A stretch of DNA of 64,000 nt from Bacillus sp. SKDU12 (GTDB lineage: Bacteria; Bacillota; Bacilli; Bacillales; Bacillaceae). Each line of letters opens with the position of its first letter. The first letter of the stretch is position 1. The DNA is taken from the NCBI RefSeq assembly GCF_010093085.1, contig NZ_MSRC01000022.1:1-64000 (forward strand), written 5' to 3'. The translations under genes and the position numbers were made by a program. The notes beneath the pieces were generated by a model, which ran no database searches, was not told where the DNA came from, and worked only from the letters and a program-made list of their open reading frames with translations. Below are positions 8,044 to 16,700 of the stretch, piece by piece.

Positions 8044-8514
8044 TTGGAAACTAAAAAAATGGGTGAATTATATCAAAAGATAGCCGAGCAAATAAATGAG
8101 ATTATACCGTCAGAGTGGGAGAAGGTTGCTCTTTATGCCGAAATTTCAGATGATTCTTCAGAAGTTTACTTTTTCTTTACTATTCCACAAAATCAGGAAT
8201 ATATATATTCACACGATATTCCTGAGCACTTTAATGTTGATGAAGATATATATGACGAACTTCTATATGAATTGCATGATTATATCGAAGAGTTACGAAA
8301 TGAATTTAAAACAAACAATGAGGACTTATGGACAAACCTCACTTTGCATCTAGAACGAAGCGGGAAGTTTTCAATAGATTATGATTACACCGATGTTATT
8401 GCCTCAGACTTAAACGGTACTCAACGACAAGTAGTGTGGGAATATGAAAATTTAGGAATATTGCCTGAAGATGAGGATGATAAACAGTTTGTAATAAACT
8501 ACTTCGCTTTATAA
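8044..8514 (+). CDS. YezG paralogue, third intact copy
   Basis: The 156-residue product starts at a TTG (8044) behind AAGGTGA and begins METKKMGELYQKIAEQINEI; the upstream in-frame ATG at 7975 lies in the preceding terminator hairpin and is unlikely. All YezG landmarks are present: ALYAEISDDSSEVYFFF, YIYSHDIPEHFNV, DLWTNLTLHLERSGKFSIDYDY and a complete C-terminus ending FVINYFAL. It is probably an orphan immunity gene against a YeeF-type toxin variant carried by other strains. Like its neighbours it is AT-rich. It is followed by its own hairpin at 8521-8552. Confidence 0.88.
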   Translation: METKKMGELYQKIAEQINEIIPSEWEKVALYAEISDDSSEVYFFFTIPQNQEYIYSHDIPEHFNVDEDIYDELLYELHDYIEELRNEFKTNNEDLWTNLTLHLERSGKFSIDYDYTDVIASDLNGTQRQVVWEYENLGILPEDEDDKQFVINYFAL

Positions 8515-8520
8515 TTCAAA

Positions 8521-8552
8521 AATAGCTCAGCTTTTTACTGCTGGGCTATTTT
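8521..8552 (+). terminator. Terminator-like hairpin after the third YezG copy
   Basis: AATAGCTCAGC pairs with GCTGGGCTATT around an 8-nt loop and is followed by a short T-rich stretch. It is a near copy of the hairpin at 7975-8006. Confidence 0.75.
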
Positions 8553-8572
8553 ATATTCTCAGGTTGGCTTTT

Positions 8573-8755
8573 ATGGAAACCGAAAAAACAAATCCTATTA
8601 TAAAATTTGTTAACCGATCAACAAATAAATTGATTGCTTCTGAATGGGTTAAAGTTTTCTATACGACGAGATTTTAGATGATTCTAGACTTCTCTTTAAT
8701 ACAGAGGATATTAAGGTTTTATATTTATCTCATATCTCTTTATAAAAGGAGCAAC
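8573..8755 (+). pseudogene. Decayed fourth YezG copy
   Basis: ATG 8573 opens a frame METEKTNPIIKFVNRSTNK then LIASEWVKVFYTTRF and a stop at 8675-8677. This keeps the family start and the conserved SEW segment. Another frame then continues with EILDDSRLLFNTEDIKVLY and LSHISL, recognisable as the family's EILDDSREVYFFFNTQEDEEYIYSHDI with deletions. Nothing of the C-terminal half remains. It is a frameshifted, internally deleted yezG remnant, and the end point of the decay series seen in this array. Confidence 0.82.
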
Positions 8756-8758
8756 ATT

Positions 8759-9064
8759 TTGACAGTAAGAAGAGAATTAATAAAACAAATTAATTTAACA
8801 ATCACAGCAATAAAAACAAACAATCAAAAGTATCCAACTCCAATGGTGAAAAACATATTAAAAAGATATGAGGAAGCCAAAGAATTTATCCTTCAATCAT
8901 CGGATGAGCAATTCGAAGAAGACCTCTCTAAAGTTAAAAATAAACTAGATACCCTGACAAGAGCATATCTAGAATCAGCTAACGACTACATGAATCCTAT
9001 GCTCAAGGAAATGCATAGGACAGAAAAACTACTAAAAAAGTATGATGAAACTGGTAAGTCATAA
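8759..9064 (+). CDS. Small helical protein of unknown function
   Basis: I do not recognise this 101-residue protein. Start TTG 8759 has a strong AAAAGGAG site; an upstream in-frame ATG (8678) lies in the yezG remnant and is not credible. The product (MTVRRELIKQINLTITAIKT onward) is charged and helical throughout, with heptad-like spacing and no membrane segment. It lies at the distal end of the toxin-immunity array and shares its AT-rich composition, so it may be another immunity or toxin-accessory gene, or a leftover of a different LXG cassette. That link is positional only. Confidence 0.65.
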   Translation: MTVRRELIKQINLTITAIKTNNQKYPTPMVKNILKRYEEAKEFILQSSDEQFEEDLSKVKNKLDTLTRAYLESANDYMNPMLKEMHRTEKLLKKYDETGKS

Positions 9065-9253
9065 TCACCGCAATCTAAAATTCAAAAATCGGAGTTGCAC
9101 TAACCCACTCAAAACCAAATATAACGCGAAACGCCCAAACTGCCATTTGCGGATCACACCGAAAATTTTTTTTGCGGTCTCTCAACCCCTTCCTATTAAA
9201 TTTCAGTATTGATAAAATTTACATAATTAGTGAGCAGAGGAAGGGTGAGGAGT
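9065..9253 (+). promoter_or_regulatory. Upstream region of the second rap gene, two TTGCGG half-sites
   Basis: TTGCGG occurs at 9147-9152 and again at 9172-9177. TTGCGG is the left arm of the ComA box (TTGCGG-N4-CCGCAA); the right arms here are poor (ACCG at two bases off, none for the second). Several rap genes are ComA-activated, so this is a plausible but imperfect ComA target. An AT-rich stretch (GATAAAATTTACATAAT) just before the gene could hold the -10. Confidence 0.35.
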
Positions 9254-10567
9254 TTGGGCACGATTTCGTCTCCGCACGTTGGGATGAAAATTAATGAGTG
9301 GAACCGGCATATTCAAAAGTTTAATGTGACTGACGCTGAAATGCTTAAAGCTGAGATCGAACGGGATATTGACGTCATGGAAGAAGACCAAGACCTCTTG
9401 ATTTACTATCAGCTCATTACATTTCGTCATCGGCTTATGATCGACTATGTGATTCCATCCGAAGGAAACCAAATGGAGTTATCAGAATATCTAAAGAGAA
9501 TAGAAGGCAGCAACAGAAAAATAGAAAAACTCGTTGAATACTACTATTACTTTTTTCAAGGAATGTATGAATTCAAAGAGGGCAATTTCTTAAGTGCCAT
9601 TTCATTCTATCAAAAAGCGGAAAATACAATTCCCTATATTTCAGATGAAATTGAGCGGGCGGAATTTTATTTTAAAATGGCTGAAGTATTTTATCATATG
9701 AAACAAACCCACATATCCATGCACTATTCTTCTCAGGCGTATAACATCTATAAAACACACGACCTTTACTCAGTCCGCCGCATACAATGCCATTTTGTAA
9801 TCGCAGGAAACTACGACGATTTAGAAAGTTATGAAAAGGCGCTCCCTCATCTCGAAGAGGCACTCAAAGGCGCACGGCTCCTTGAAAGCAAAAACAAGCG
9901 GATTTACGGCCAAGCTTTATTCAATATTGGAAATTGTTATCTTAAAATGGGGGAATTGACGAAAGCAGCAAAATACATGGAGAAATCGATACTCCAATTT
10001 AAAAAATCAAATTTCAACAACTTGACACAAGCTTACCACGATTTAGCCTTAATTTATTTTCTCCAACATAAACAAGAACAGGCAGTGGATTGTTTCAAAA
10101 AAGGCGTACGCTTCGCATGTAAATTCGGCGATGGCCTATTTAAAATCATGTTTGAAGGATTACAGGCGCTGTTTATCAAAAAAGAAGATGCGTCCATTTT
10201 ATTAAACATTTTCAACAAATTAGAGACATCCCAAAGATATCCTTATATGGAAGAGTTGGCATTATCAGCCGCAAAGTTTTATACTGAAATTGGGCAGATG
10301 GATGATTCTGTTATCTGTTTCAAAAAGATGGTTCATGCCCGCAAACAAATTCAGAGAGAGATTGTTTGTATGAAATGTAAACTGACTTTGTGCGCTGTAA
10401 TTGCTTTAATCGGTGTAAGCTTTATCAGTTCTTCCTTAGGAAATGAAGTAAACGTAGCATCCAGAAACATGACAAGCAAAGCTGCAAACGATTCAACGAA
10501 CTCCCTAGCAGACAAAGCCATCTTTGACAAGGAAATGACGATTGCAGAAAACGGAACGCTTGGTTAA
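9254..10567 (+). CDS. Rap phosphatase fused in frame to its Phr pheromone
   Basis: One open frame encodes a full Rap protein (about 372 residues: three-helix bundle KINEWNRHIQKFNV, then TPR repeats such as FNIGNCYLKMGELTKAAKYM) and continues without a stop through a complete Phr precursor, 437 residues in all. Rap proteins normally end with a motif like QRGDCLYEM and a stop overlapping phr. Here the sequence reads CAGAGAGAGATTGTTTG; one extra G (AGAGGAGATTG) would restore QRGDCLYEM-stop at 10380. So a one-base loss in an AG repeat has fused the two genes. I chose TTG 9254 as start (GAGGAAGGG at good spacing; matches MGTISSPHVG starts of Rap proteins); a GTG at 9230 is possible. The likely target is Spo0F, judged from the SRNMT peptide. 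Confidence 0.85.
   Translation: MGTISSPHVGMKINEWNRHIQKFNVTDAEMLKAEIERDIDVMEEDQDLLIYYQLITFRHRLMIDYVIPSEGNQMELSEYLKRIEGSNRKIEKLVEYYYYFFQGMYEFKEGNFLSAISFYQKAENTIPYISDEIERAEFYFKMAEVFYHMKQTHISMHYSSQAYNIYKTHDLYSVRRIQCHFVIAGNYDDLESYEKALPHLEEALKGARLLESKNKRIYGQALFNIGNCYLKMGELTKAAKYMEKSILQFKKSNFNNLTQAYHDLALIYFLQHKQEQAVDCFKKGVRFACKFGDGLFKIMFEGLQALFIKKEDASILLNIFNKLETSQRYPYMEELALSAAKFYTEIGQMDDSVICFKKMVHARKQIQREIVCMKCKLTLCAVIALIGVSFISSSLGNEVNVASRNMTSKAANDSTNSLADKAIFDKEMTIAENGTLG
10370..10567 (+). CDS. Phr pheromone precursor within the Rap-Phr fusion
   Basis: ATG 10370 starts a 65-residue Phr-type peptide: MKCKLTLCAVIALIGVSFIS is a Sec signal, followed by a hydrophilic tail containing VASRNMTSKA. SRNMT closely resembles the PhrE pentapeptide SRNVT and PhrA ARNQT, which inhibit Spo0F-directed Rap proteins. 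The frame is the same as the upstream rap, so this start is internal to the fusion. GAGAGAG 9 bases upstream could serve as a ribosome site. It can only yield pheromone if translation starts here or from a separate transcript; phr genes often have their own sigma-H promoter, but I could not identify one. Confidence 0.75.
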   Translation: MKCKLTLCAVIALIGVSFISSSLGNEVNVASRNMTSKAANDSTNSLADKAIFDKEMTIAENGTLG

Positions 10568-10603
10568 GAACGAAACGCAGCTTAGGCTGTGTCTCGTTTT
10601 TTG
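10568..10603 (+). terminator. Terminator after the rap-phr unit
   Basis: AACGAAACGCAGC pairs with GCTGTGTCTCGTT (GU pairs and one mismatch) around a short loop, followed by six T. It starts right after the TAA at 10565-10567. Confidence 0.8.
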
Positions 10604-10696
10604 AAGAAATAGGTGAGAAGGCGATAGAATGTTTTATGTTCAAACTCTTATATGCAGACCAAACAAAATCCTTAAAAAACAAGATAGGTGGAAGTA

Positions 10697-10996
10697 ATGT
10701 ATAACCAATTAAGAGAAATTGTTAACCTCTTAGAAAAGATAAATAACCACTGTCAAACAAATACAATTTCCGTTGAACAATCCAAAGAACAACAAGACAA
10801 TCTAAATGACTTATCTGCAATAATAAACGATATGGATAAACTTCTACAAAAGAGTAAACGCATTGATCTTAACAATGTTCAAGATGCTGATCTACTCTTG
10901 TTCGAAATCCACAAAATGACAACCTCACTTGAATGGCATATATCCGAAATAAGTGATTTAAATATAAGATTGCTAAAGAAAAACATGGAAGCATAA
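10697..10996 (+). CDS. Small helical/coiled-coil protein of unknown function
   Basis: I do not recognise this 99-residue protein. ATG 10697 follows AGGTGG at normal spacing and is preferred over a GTG at 10688. The sequence (MYNQLREIVNLLEKINNHCQ onward) is helical with leucine/isoleucine heptads (LLEKI, LNDLSAIINDMDKLL), acidic-polar, with no membrane segment. It stands 130 bp behind the rap-phr terminator and shares a bidirectional terminator with rlmCD. Base composition is AT-rich like the rest of the accessory segment. Confidence 0.65.
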   Translation: MYNQLREIVNLLEKINNHCQTNTISVEQSKEQQDNLNDLSAIINDMDKLLQKSKRIDLNNVQDADLLLFEIHKMTTSLEWHISEISDLNIRLLKKNMEA

Positions 10997-11013
10997 GCAT
11001 TTGCTTTAACAAT

Positions 11014-11052
11014 AAAAAAAGGCAACACCCAACAAAGGGGTTAGTTGCCTTC
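11014..11052. terminator. Bidirectional terminator between the small ORF and rlmCD
   Basis: AAGGCAAC pairs with GTTGCCTT across a 15-nt loop; a run of seven A precedes it on the plus strand, giving a U-tract for the minus-strand gene rlmCD. Confidence 0.8.
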
Positions 11053-12426
11053 TCTAATTTCAAGCACAGCCACACACTCCACATGATTCGTATGCGGAAA
11101 CATATCCACAGGCTGCACTTCGCGCGTCTGATACCCGCCATCCTCAAGCACCCGCAGGTCTCTTGCAAGCGTGCCAGGATTACAGGACACATACACCACC
11201 CGCTTCGGTTTCATCTCCACAATCGTCCGCAGAAGGGCTTCGTCGCAGCCTTTTCTTGGCGGGTCGACGACGAGCGTGTCGGCCGTAATGCCTTCTTCGT
11301 ACCACTTTGGTATCACGGTTTCCGCTTCTCCAACTGCGAATTCCGCATTTGTGATGCCGTTCAGCTCAGCGTTTCGTTTCGCATCCTCAATCGCTTCCGG
11401 CACAATTTCAACGCCGTACACTTTTTTCGCTTGCTTTGCCAAGAATAGAGAAATCGTTCCAATGCCGCAGTAGGCGTCAATGACGGTTTCTTCCCCTTGC
11501 AGCTCAGCGTATTCAAGCGCTTTGTCGTAGAGCACTTTTGTTTGCTCCGGGTTGACCTGATAGAACGATCTGGCGGAGATGGCAAATTTGACGTCTCCGA
11601 TGAGGTCGTAGATGTATTCTTCGCCCCAGATGACATTTGTTTCGTTGCCAAAGATCACATTTGTTTTAGTCGGGTTGATGTTTTGCACGATGGATTTGAC
11701 GTGCGGGAATTGTGCTGTGATGTCTTCGATAATCTTCGCTTTGTGCGGGAAGTCGTTCGTTCTTGTGATGAAGACGATCATCATTTCGCCTGTAACGACG
11801 CCGTATCTGACCATGATGTGGCGGAGCCAGCCTTTGTGGCGTTCTTCGTTGTAGGCTTTGACATCATAGTTTGCGCAAATGTCTTTGACAGCTTGGACGG
11901 CTTCGTCGTTTTTGGATTGCTGGATCAGGCAGGCACTCATGTCGATGATGTCATGGCTTCTTTGCTGATAAAATCCGGCGACGAGGCCGCCTTCCCGTTC
12001 TCCTACTGGCACCTGTGCTTTGTTTCTGTAGTTCCACGGATCTTCCATGCCGAGTGTCGGGTGTACAGTGACGTTTGACAGGTCCAGCTTACCGATCCGT
12101 TCTAAGACGTCTTTGACTTGTTTTTGTTTAAACAAGAGCTGGCCTTCGTACGTCATGTGCTGGAGCTGGCAGCCGCCGCATTGCTTGTAAATCGGGCATG
12201 GAGCGTCGGTTCTGTGCGGGCTTTCTTCCTTCAGCTCGATCAAGCGGCCGAAAGCAAAGCCTTTTTTGACTCGTGTCACTTTGATTTGGGCTTTTTCCTC
12301 AGGCAAAGCGTTCGGCACAAAGATCGGGAAGCCCTGCACCTTCGCGACGCCCGCTCCCTCGTGGGTCAAATCCTCAAATATCACGTCGTAGTATTCGTTT
12401 TTTTCTACTGGGGGTTTCATTTTCAT
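11041..12426 (-). CDS. rlmCD: 23S rRNA (uracil-C5) methyltransferase RlmCD
   Basis: The 461-residue protein (YefA) methylates U747 and U1939 of 23S rRNA with S-adenosylmethionine. It has an N-terminal TRAM domain ([20 protein letters not shown]), the iron-sulphur cluster motif [17 protein letters not shown], the SAM-binding motif [14 protein letters not shown] and the catalytic nucleophile loop [15 protein letters not shown]. Start ATG 12426 has AGAGGTGA upstream; a second ATG two codons downstream is possible. A terminator-like hairpin lies only about 30 bases upstream of the start (12458-12483), so some attenuation is conceivable. Confidence 0.95.
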   Translation of the reverse strand: MKMKPPVEKNEYYDVIFEDLTHEGAGVAKVQGFPIFVPNALPEEKAQIKVTRVKKGFAFGRLIELKEESPHRTDAPCPIYKQCGGCQLQHMTYEGQLLFKQKQVKDVLERIGKLDLSNVTVHPTLGMEDPWNYRNKAQVPVGEREGGLVAGFYQQRSHDIIDMSACLIQQSKNDEAVQAVKDICANYDVKAYNEERHKGWLRHIMVRYGVVTGEMMIVFITRTNDFPHKAKIIEDITAQFPHVKSIVQNINPTKTNVIFGNETNVIWGEEYIYDLIGDVKFAISARSFYQVNPEQTKVLYDKALEYAELQGEETVIDAYCGIGTISLFLAKQAKKVYGVEIVPEAIEDAKRNAELNGITNAEFAVGEAETVIPKWYEEGITADTLVVDPPRKGCDEALLRTIVEMKPKRVVYVSCNPGTLARDLRVLEDGGYQTREVQPVDMFPHTNHVECVAVLEIREGN

Positions 12427-12734
12427 GTATGTTCACCTCTTGTTTTAAGCGAAAGAAAAACTTGGCCTATTCAAGCCAAGTTTCAGCGTGTAGGCAAACC
12501 TTCGCATTCGTTGTCAGTCCTGTTCTTCGGTGCTCACGTAAAAAGATCAGCGGCTAAAAACTAGAGCGTCCTGCTCAAACGCCGCTGTCACCGCATCCTG
12601 CGGAAGTGCGCCCGATGCTCGCCCTTCCTAGACTTCAAAGGTTTTCAATCACGCTGAAAAGATGACAAAATCCTAAAACGAAAACTGTTTTAGGATTTTG
12701 TCAACATTCTGAGCTTGGCTTACCAAGCCAAGTT
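12427..12734 (-). other. Structured intergenic region bounded by repeated hairpins
   Basis: No protein frame is supported in these 308 bp. Hairpins at 12458-12483 and 12713-12733 share the 12-mer CAAGCCAAGTTT (12472-12483 and 12724-12735). Between them lie a perfect 17-bp inverted repeat with a 7-nt loop (12663-12703; arms TGACAAAATCCTAAAAC) and about 170 bp of GC-richer sequence with several further pairable segments (for example GCGGAAGTGCGC and CAGCGGC/GCCGCTG). Flanking short direct repeats suggest an inserted unit or a structured small RNA. It may belong to one of the dispersed intergenic repeats described in B. subtilis, but I cannot confirm which. Confidence 0.5.
12663..12703. repeat. 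Perfect 17-bp inverted repeat
   Basis: Arms TGACAAAATCCTAAAAC and its exact complement enclose GAAAACT. There is no U-tract immediately after the stem on either strand, so it is not a standard terminator, although it could still act as one or as an RNA-stability hairpin downstream of dgkB. Confidence 0.8.
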
Positions 12735-13646
12735 TTAGTCATCCAGCTGTTCCGCTTTCTCCTTCGGCATGACGACGTGAATGTGTCGGTACAAATTCAC
12801 GAATTCGCCCGGCAGCATGCCGCCGTACTCGCCGTCCAGATTCAGCTGCATCTTTTCTGATACATTGACTTTCACGCGGTTCGCTTTTGTATAAATAATG
12901 TGCTGATCGTTGATATGTTCTCCGCGAAGCGCCATCGTTGCGACTCTGATAAATTCAGCAAGATTTGCTTTCTTTAATATCATCAAATCAAACATGCCAT
13001 CATTCAGGCTGGAATCCGGCGCGAGTTTTTCGAACCCGCCGACGGAATTTGTCAGCGTGACTAAAAACAGCATGATTTCACCTTGAAACAGCTTGCCGTC
13101 ATATTCAATCTCGACTTCTGTCGGACGAAGTGAAGGCAGCATTTCCATTCCTTTTAAATAATAAGCAAGCTGGCCGAGCATCGTTTTGAGTTTGCTTGGT
13201 ACGTCATACGTCAGCTCTGTCAGACGGCCTCCTCCGGCGATATTGATAAAATACTGGCCGTTCACCTGTCCGATATCAATCGGGCGGGCAACGCCGTTAA
13301 TGACCGTATCTGCCGATTTTAAAATATCCTCACGCGGAATGCCGAGCGCTCTGGCGAAGTCGTTTGTTGTGCCGACAGGAATGACACCGAGTGTCGGACG
13401 CTTGTCTAAAGGCGCAAGCCCGTTGACGACCTCGTTGATGGTTCCATCCCCGCCTGCCGCAATGATTAAATCAAACTCACGCAATGCCGCCTCCTTGGCG
13501 GCGTGCGTTGCGTCTCCTGCGCATGTCGTCGCATGGGTGGAGGTTTCATAGCCGGCTTGTTCAAATTTTTGCAGGACCTGGGCAAGTTGCTTTTTAAAAA
13601 CCTCCCGTCCTGAAGTCGGATTGTATATTATACGTGCACGTTTCAT
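12735..13646 (-). CDS. dgkB: Diacylglycerol kinase DgkB
   Basis: The 303-residue protein (YerQ) has the soluble lipid kinase fold: IIYNPTSGRE near the start and the nucleotide-binding AAGGDGTINEVVNGL at residues 63-77. DgkB phosphorylates diacylglycerol, recycled from lipoteichoic acid synthesis, back to phosphatidic acid at the cytoplasmic membrane face. Length and motifs match the Gram-positive DgkB family, distinct from the small membrane DgkA, which in B. subtilis is an undecaprenol kinase. It reads from its own region downstream of swrC, from which it is separated by a terminator. Confidence 0.95.
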   Translation of the reverse strand: MKRARIIYNPTSGREVFKKQLAQVLQKFEQAGYETSTHATTCAGDATHAAKEAALREFDLIIAAGGDGTINEVVNGLAPLDKRPTLGVIPVGTTNDFARALGIPREDILKSADTVINGVARPIDIGQVNGQYFINIAGGGRLTELTYDVPSKLKTMLGQLAYYLKGMEMLPSLRPTEVEIEYDGKLFQGEIMLFLVTLTNSVGGFEKLAPDSSLNDGMFDLMILKKANLAEFIRVATMALRGEHINDQHIIYTKANRVKVNVSEKMQLNLDGEYGGMLPGEFVNLYRHIHVVMPKEKAEQLDD

Positions 13647-13759
13647 TATCTCATCATCCTACTTAAGAGTATCCGATCCATTTTTACACTAACAACCTTT
13701 AATTATACTATGAGTTAAAAAAATCGCAACAAAATGTACATAATCTTACAGGTGAAAAT

Positions 13760-13795
13760 GCACAAAAGCCTCAGCAGAGCTGAGGCTTTTGTTTT
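13760..13795 (-). terminator. Terminator after swrC
   Basis: AAAAGCCTCAGC pairs perfectly with GCTGAGGCTTTT around a 3-nt loop. T-rich sequence follows on both strands. Confidence 0.85.
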
Positions 13796-16700
13796 TTACT
13801 CTTCTTCCGTTCCCGGTTTTTTCTTGCGGAACTTCGCCAATATTTCGTATACGATTGGCACGATTAAGAGCGTCAGAAGCGTCGAACTGATTAAACCGCC
13901 GATAACCGTTACACCGAGTCCTTTTGAAATGACTTGGCTTCCGCCTTCGAAGCCGAGTGCTAATGGAATCAAGGCGCCGATTGTCGCGATGGCTGTCATC
14001 AGAATTGGGCGGAGTCGTGTAGAGCCGGCTTCCAAGAGCGCTTCTCTCGTAGACAGTCCTTCCGCTTCCTTATGGATGACGCGGTCAATTAAGACAATGG
14101 CATTCGTGACAACGATACCGATCAGCATGAGCATCCCGATCATGGCGTTCAGACTGATCGTTTCACCTGATACATAAAGTCCGACCAGGGCGCCGATGAC
14201 TGTGAACGGCAATGAGAACAGAATCGCAAATGGTGCTAGTGCTCCGCCGAATGTAACCACGAGCACAAGGTAAACAATCGCAATTGCTGCAAGCATCGCT
14301 AAACCGAGCTTTTTGAAGGAATCAGCGATATCTGCTGATACCCCGCCTGTATCGATCGATACGTTATCAGGAAGGTTAAGCTTATCAATTTTCTTCTGGA
14401 CACCAGCTGATACAGCTGTAACGTTGTCTGTTGTTACTTCACCTGTAACATCGGCATAGACTTTCCCGTCACGTTTTGACACTGTGTCTGATGTTGAGCC
14501 TTCTTTCACTTTGGCAACATCGCCGATTTTGACTTCCTGGCCTGTCGCAGAAGTGATTTTTTTGTTCTCTAAATCTTTTACACTCTTATACTCGTCTTTT
14601 TCCGTCTTAATGTTTACATTAAGCTCTTTGCCGTCTTTTTTCACGGTTGTGAGCGGTTCTTGTGATGTTTGTGTCATTAAGGCTTGAGAAATTTGAGACG
14701 CGGTTAAACCGAGTTTGCTTAATTTTTCTTGGTCAGCGACAAATGTGTACTCATCATATGTGCTGGAAAGGCCTGAATGTACGTTTTTCAGATCCTTTTC
14801 ATCTTTCATGATTTTTTCAATGTCTTTGACCGTATCTTTAATGTCATTTTCTGAATCGCCATACACATAGTATGTTAGCTCATTGTTATTGCCTGAAGAA
14901 CTAAAGTTCTGTGACTTCCATTCTCCGCGGTCAGATTGTTTTTGGATGATCTTCAGCACGTTGTCTTTTTCTTTATCAAAATCAGGCGTGTCGCTTTCAT
15001 ATTTGATATAGAATAGCGCACCGTTTGAATTTCCTCCGGCAAGCGGACTTCCAGAGCCTAATGAATACTGAACCGTATCGACATGCTTGCGGTCAAGCAG
15101 AGCTTTTTCCGCTTTTGCAGCTTCATCTTCGGCTTCTTTTTTTGTTTCTCCAGGTTCTGGACTGTACGTGAGCTGCAGCGTTTTTTCTTCTTGGGACGGC
15201 AAGTAGCTGGCACCGATTAACGGTACGAGGAACAAGCTTCCAAGGAGCATCAGAACCGCGATAATAGATGTGATCCATTTATGGCTCAGCGCCCAGCTCA
15301 ATACGCTTTTATAAATGTTTGCAAGTTTGCCTGGCTTGTGTTCTTTCGCTTTGACCGGCGCCCCTGTTAATGATTTTTTGAACAGGCTGTGCGCCAGCAT
15401 CGGCACAAGCGTGATCGAAATGAATAAGGATGCGGCAAGCGCAAAAACGATCGTCAAAGCAAATGGAATAAACAATTCGCCAATTTGTCCGCCTACTAGC
15501 GCGAGCGGCAGGAATACTGCGATTGTTACGATTGTGGAAGACATGATTGGTTTAAACATTTCCTTCGTCGCTTCACGAACCAGAGCTTTTCCACGAAGCG
15601 GCTCGTCCTTGAGTCTCATGCGGCGGTAAATGTTCTCAATCACAACAATAGAGTCATCGACAACCCGTCCAATCGCAACAGTCATCGCACCGAGTGTCAT
15701 GATATTCAGTGTGATGTCAAGCTGCTGCAGCACAAGAAGTGCAATCAGCAATGATAATGGAATAGAAATAATCGAAATTAATGTTGATTTGATATCTCTT
15801 AAGAATAAGAGAATAATCACGATTGCAAAAATAGCACCGAAGATGGCTTTGCTTAACATTGTTTCAACTGACTGTGTGATTGGCTCTGCCATATCGAGTG
15901 TGGAGCTGTAATCGAAGCCTTTATGGTCTTCTTTAAACTGCTTCAGCTCATTTTTGACATTGTCAGCAACCTCGACGGTATTCGCATCGTTTGCTTTGAC
16001 GATGTTGATGCCGATGCTGTCTTTGCCATTTGTGCGTGAAACAGATTCAGCTTTTTTTACATCTTTAATCGATGCAATGTCAGAAAGCTTAACCGTCGGC
16101 ACGTCTGTGCTTACGCTTTGCTGCGCCTGTGCTGCTTGTGCACTCTGCGCCGCCGCTTGAGATGCTGCACCTGAAGCAGATGCCGTCGGGATTCTCATAT
16201 TCTTCAAATCTTTAATCGTTTCAATATCGCCGCTGACGACGACCGATTTTTCACTATTTCCAAATGTGTATAATCCAAGAGGAGTTGTCACATCTGAACC
16301 TTGAATCACTTGCTTCACTGTATCTTTATCAAGGCCGTATTCTTTCAGTTTGTCTTCTTTATAAGAGAACTCAACCTCTTCAACCTGCTGGCCTGATACT
16401 TGAACTGAGGCAACGCCTTCTATGCCTTTAAGCTTCGTCACAAGGCTGTCCTCGACTTTTTTCGTCAGCTCTTGCAGATTGTCTTTATCGCTGGACACGC
16501 TGAGCGTCAGAATCGGGAAAGAGTTTAAACTGTAGCGTGAAATTTCCGGATCCTTCGCGTCATCAGGCAGTTTGGCATTTTCTAATGCTTCAGCCGCTTC
16601 TGTTTTGGCTTTGTCCATATCTTTTTCATAGTCATATTCAATCATGACTGACGATGCGTTTTCATAAGAGGTCGAAGTCACAACATTGACCCCGTCCAAA

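Noticed and set aside
9147-9177. Firm ComA box before the second rap gene
   Set aside because: Both left arms TTGCGG are present but neither has a proper right arm, so I kept it only as a weak candidate.
11497-12078. Plus-strand frame of 193 codons opposite rlmCD
   Set aside because: It is an antisense shadow with unnatural composition (repeats of Val, Asp and Phe), and the opposite strand encodes a complete RlmCD.
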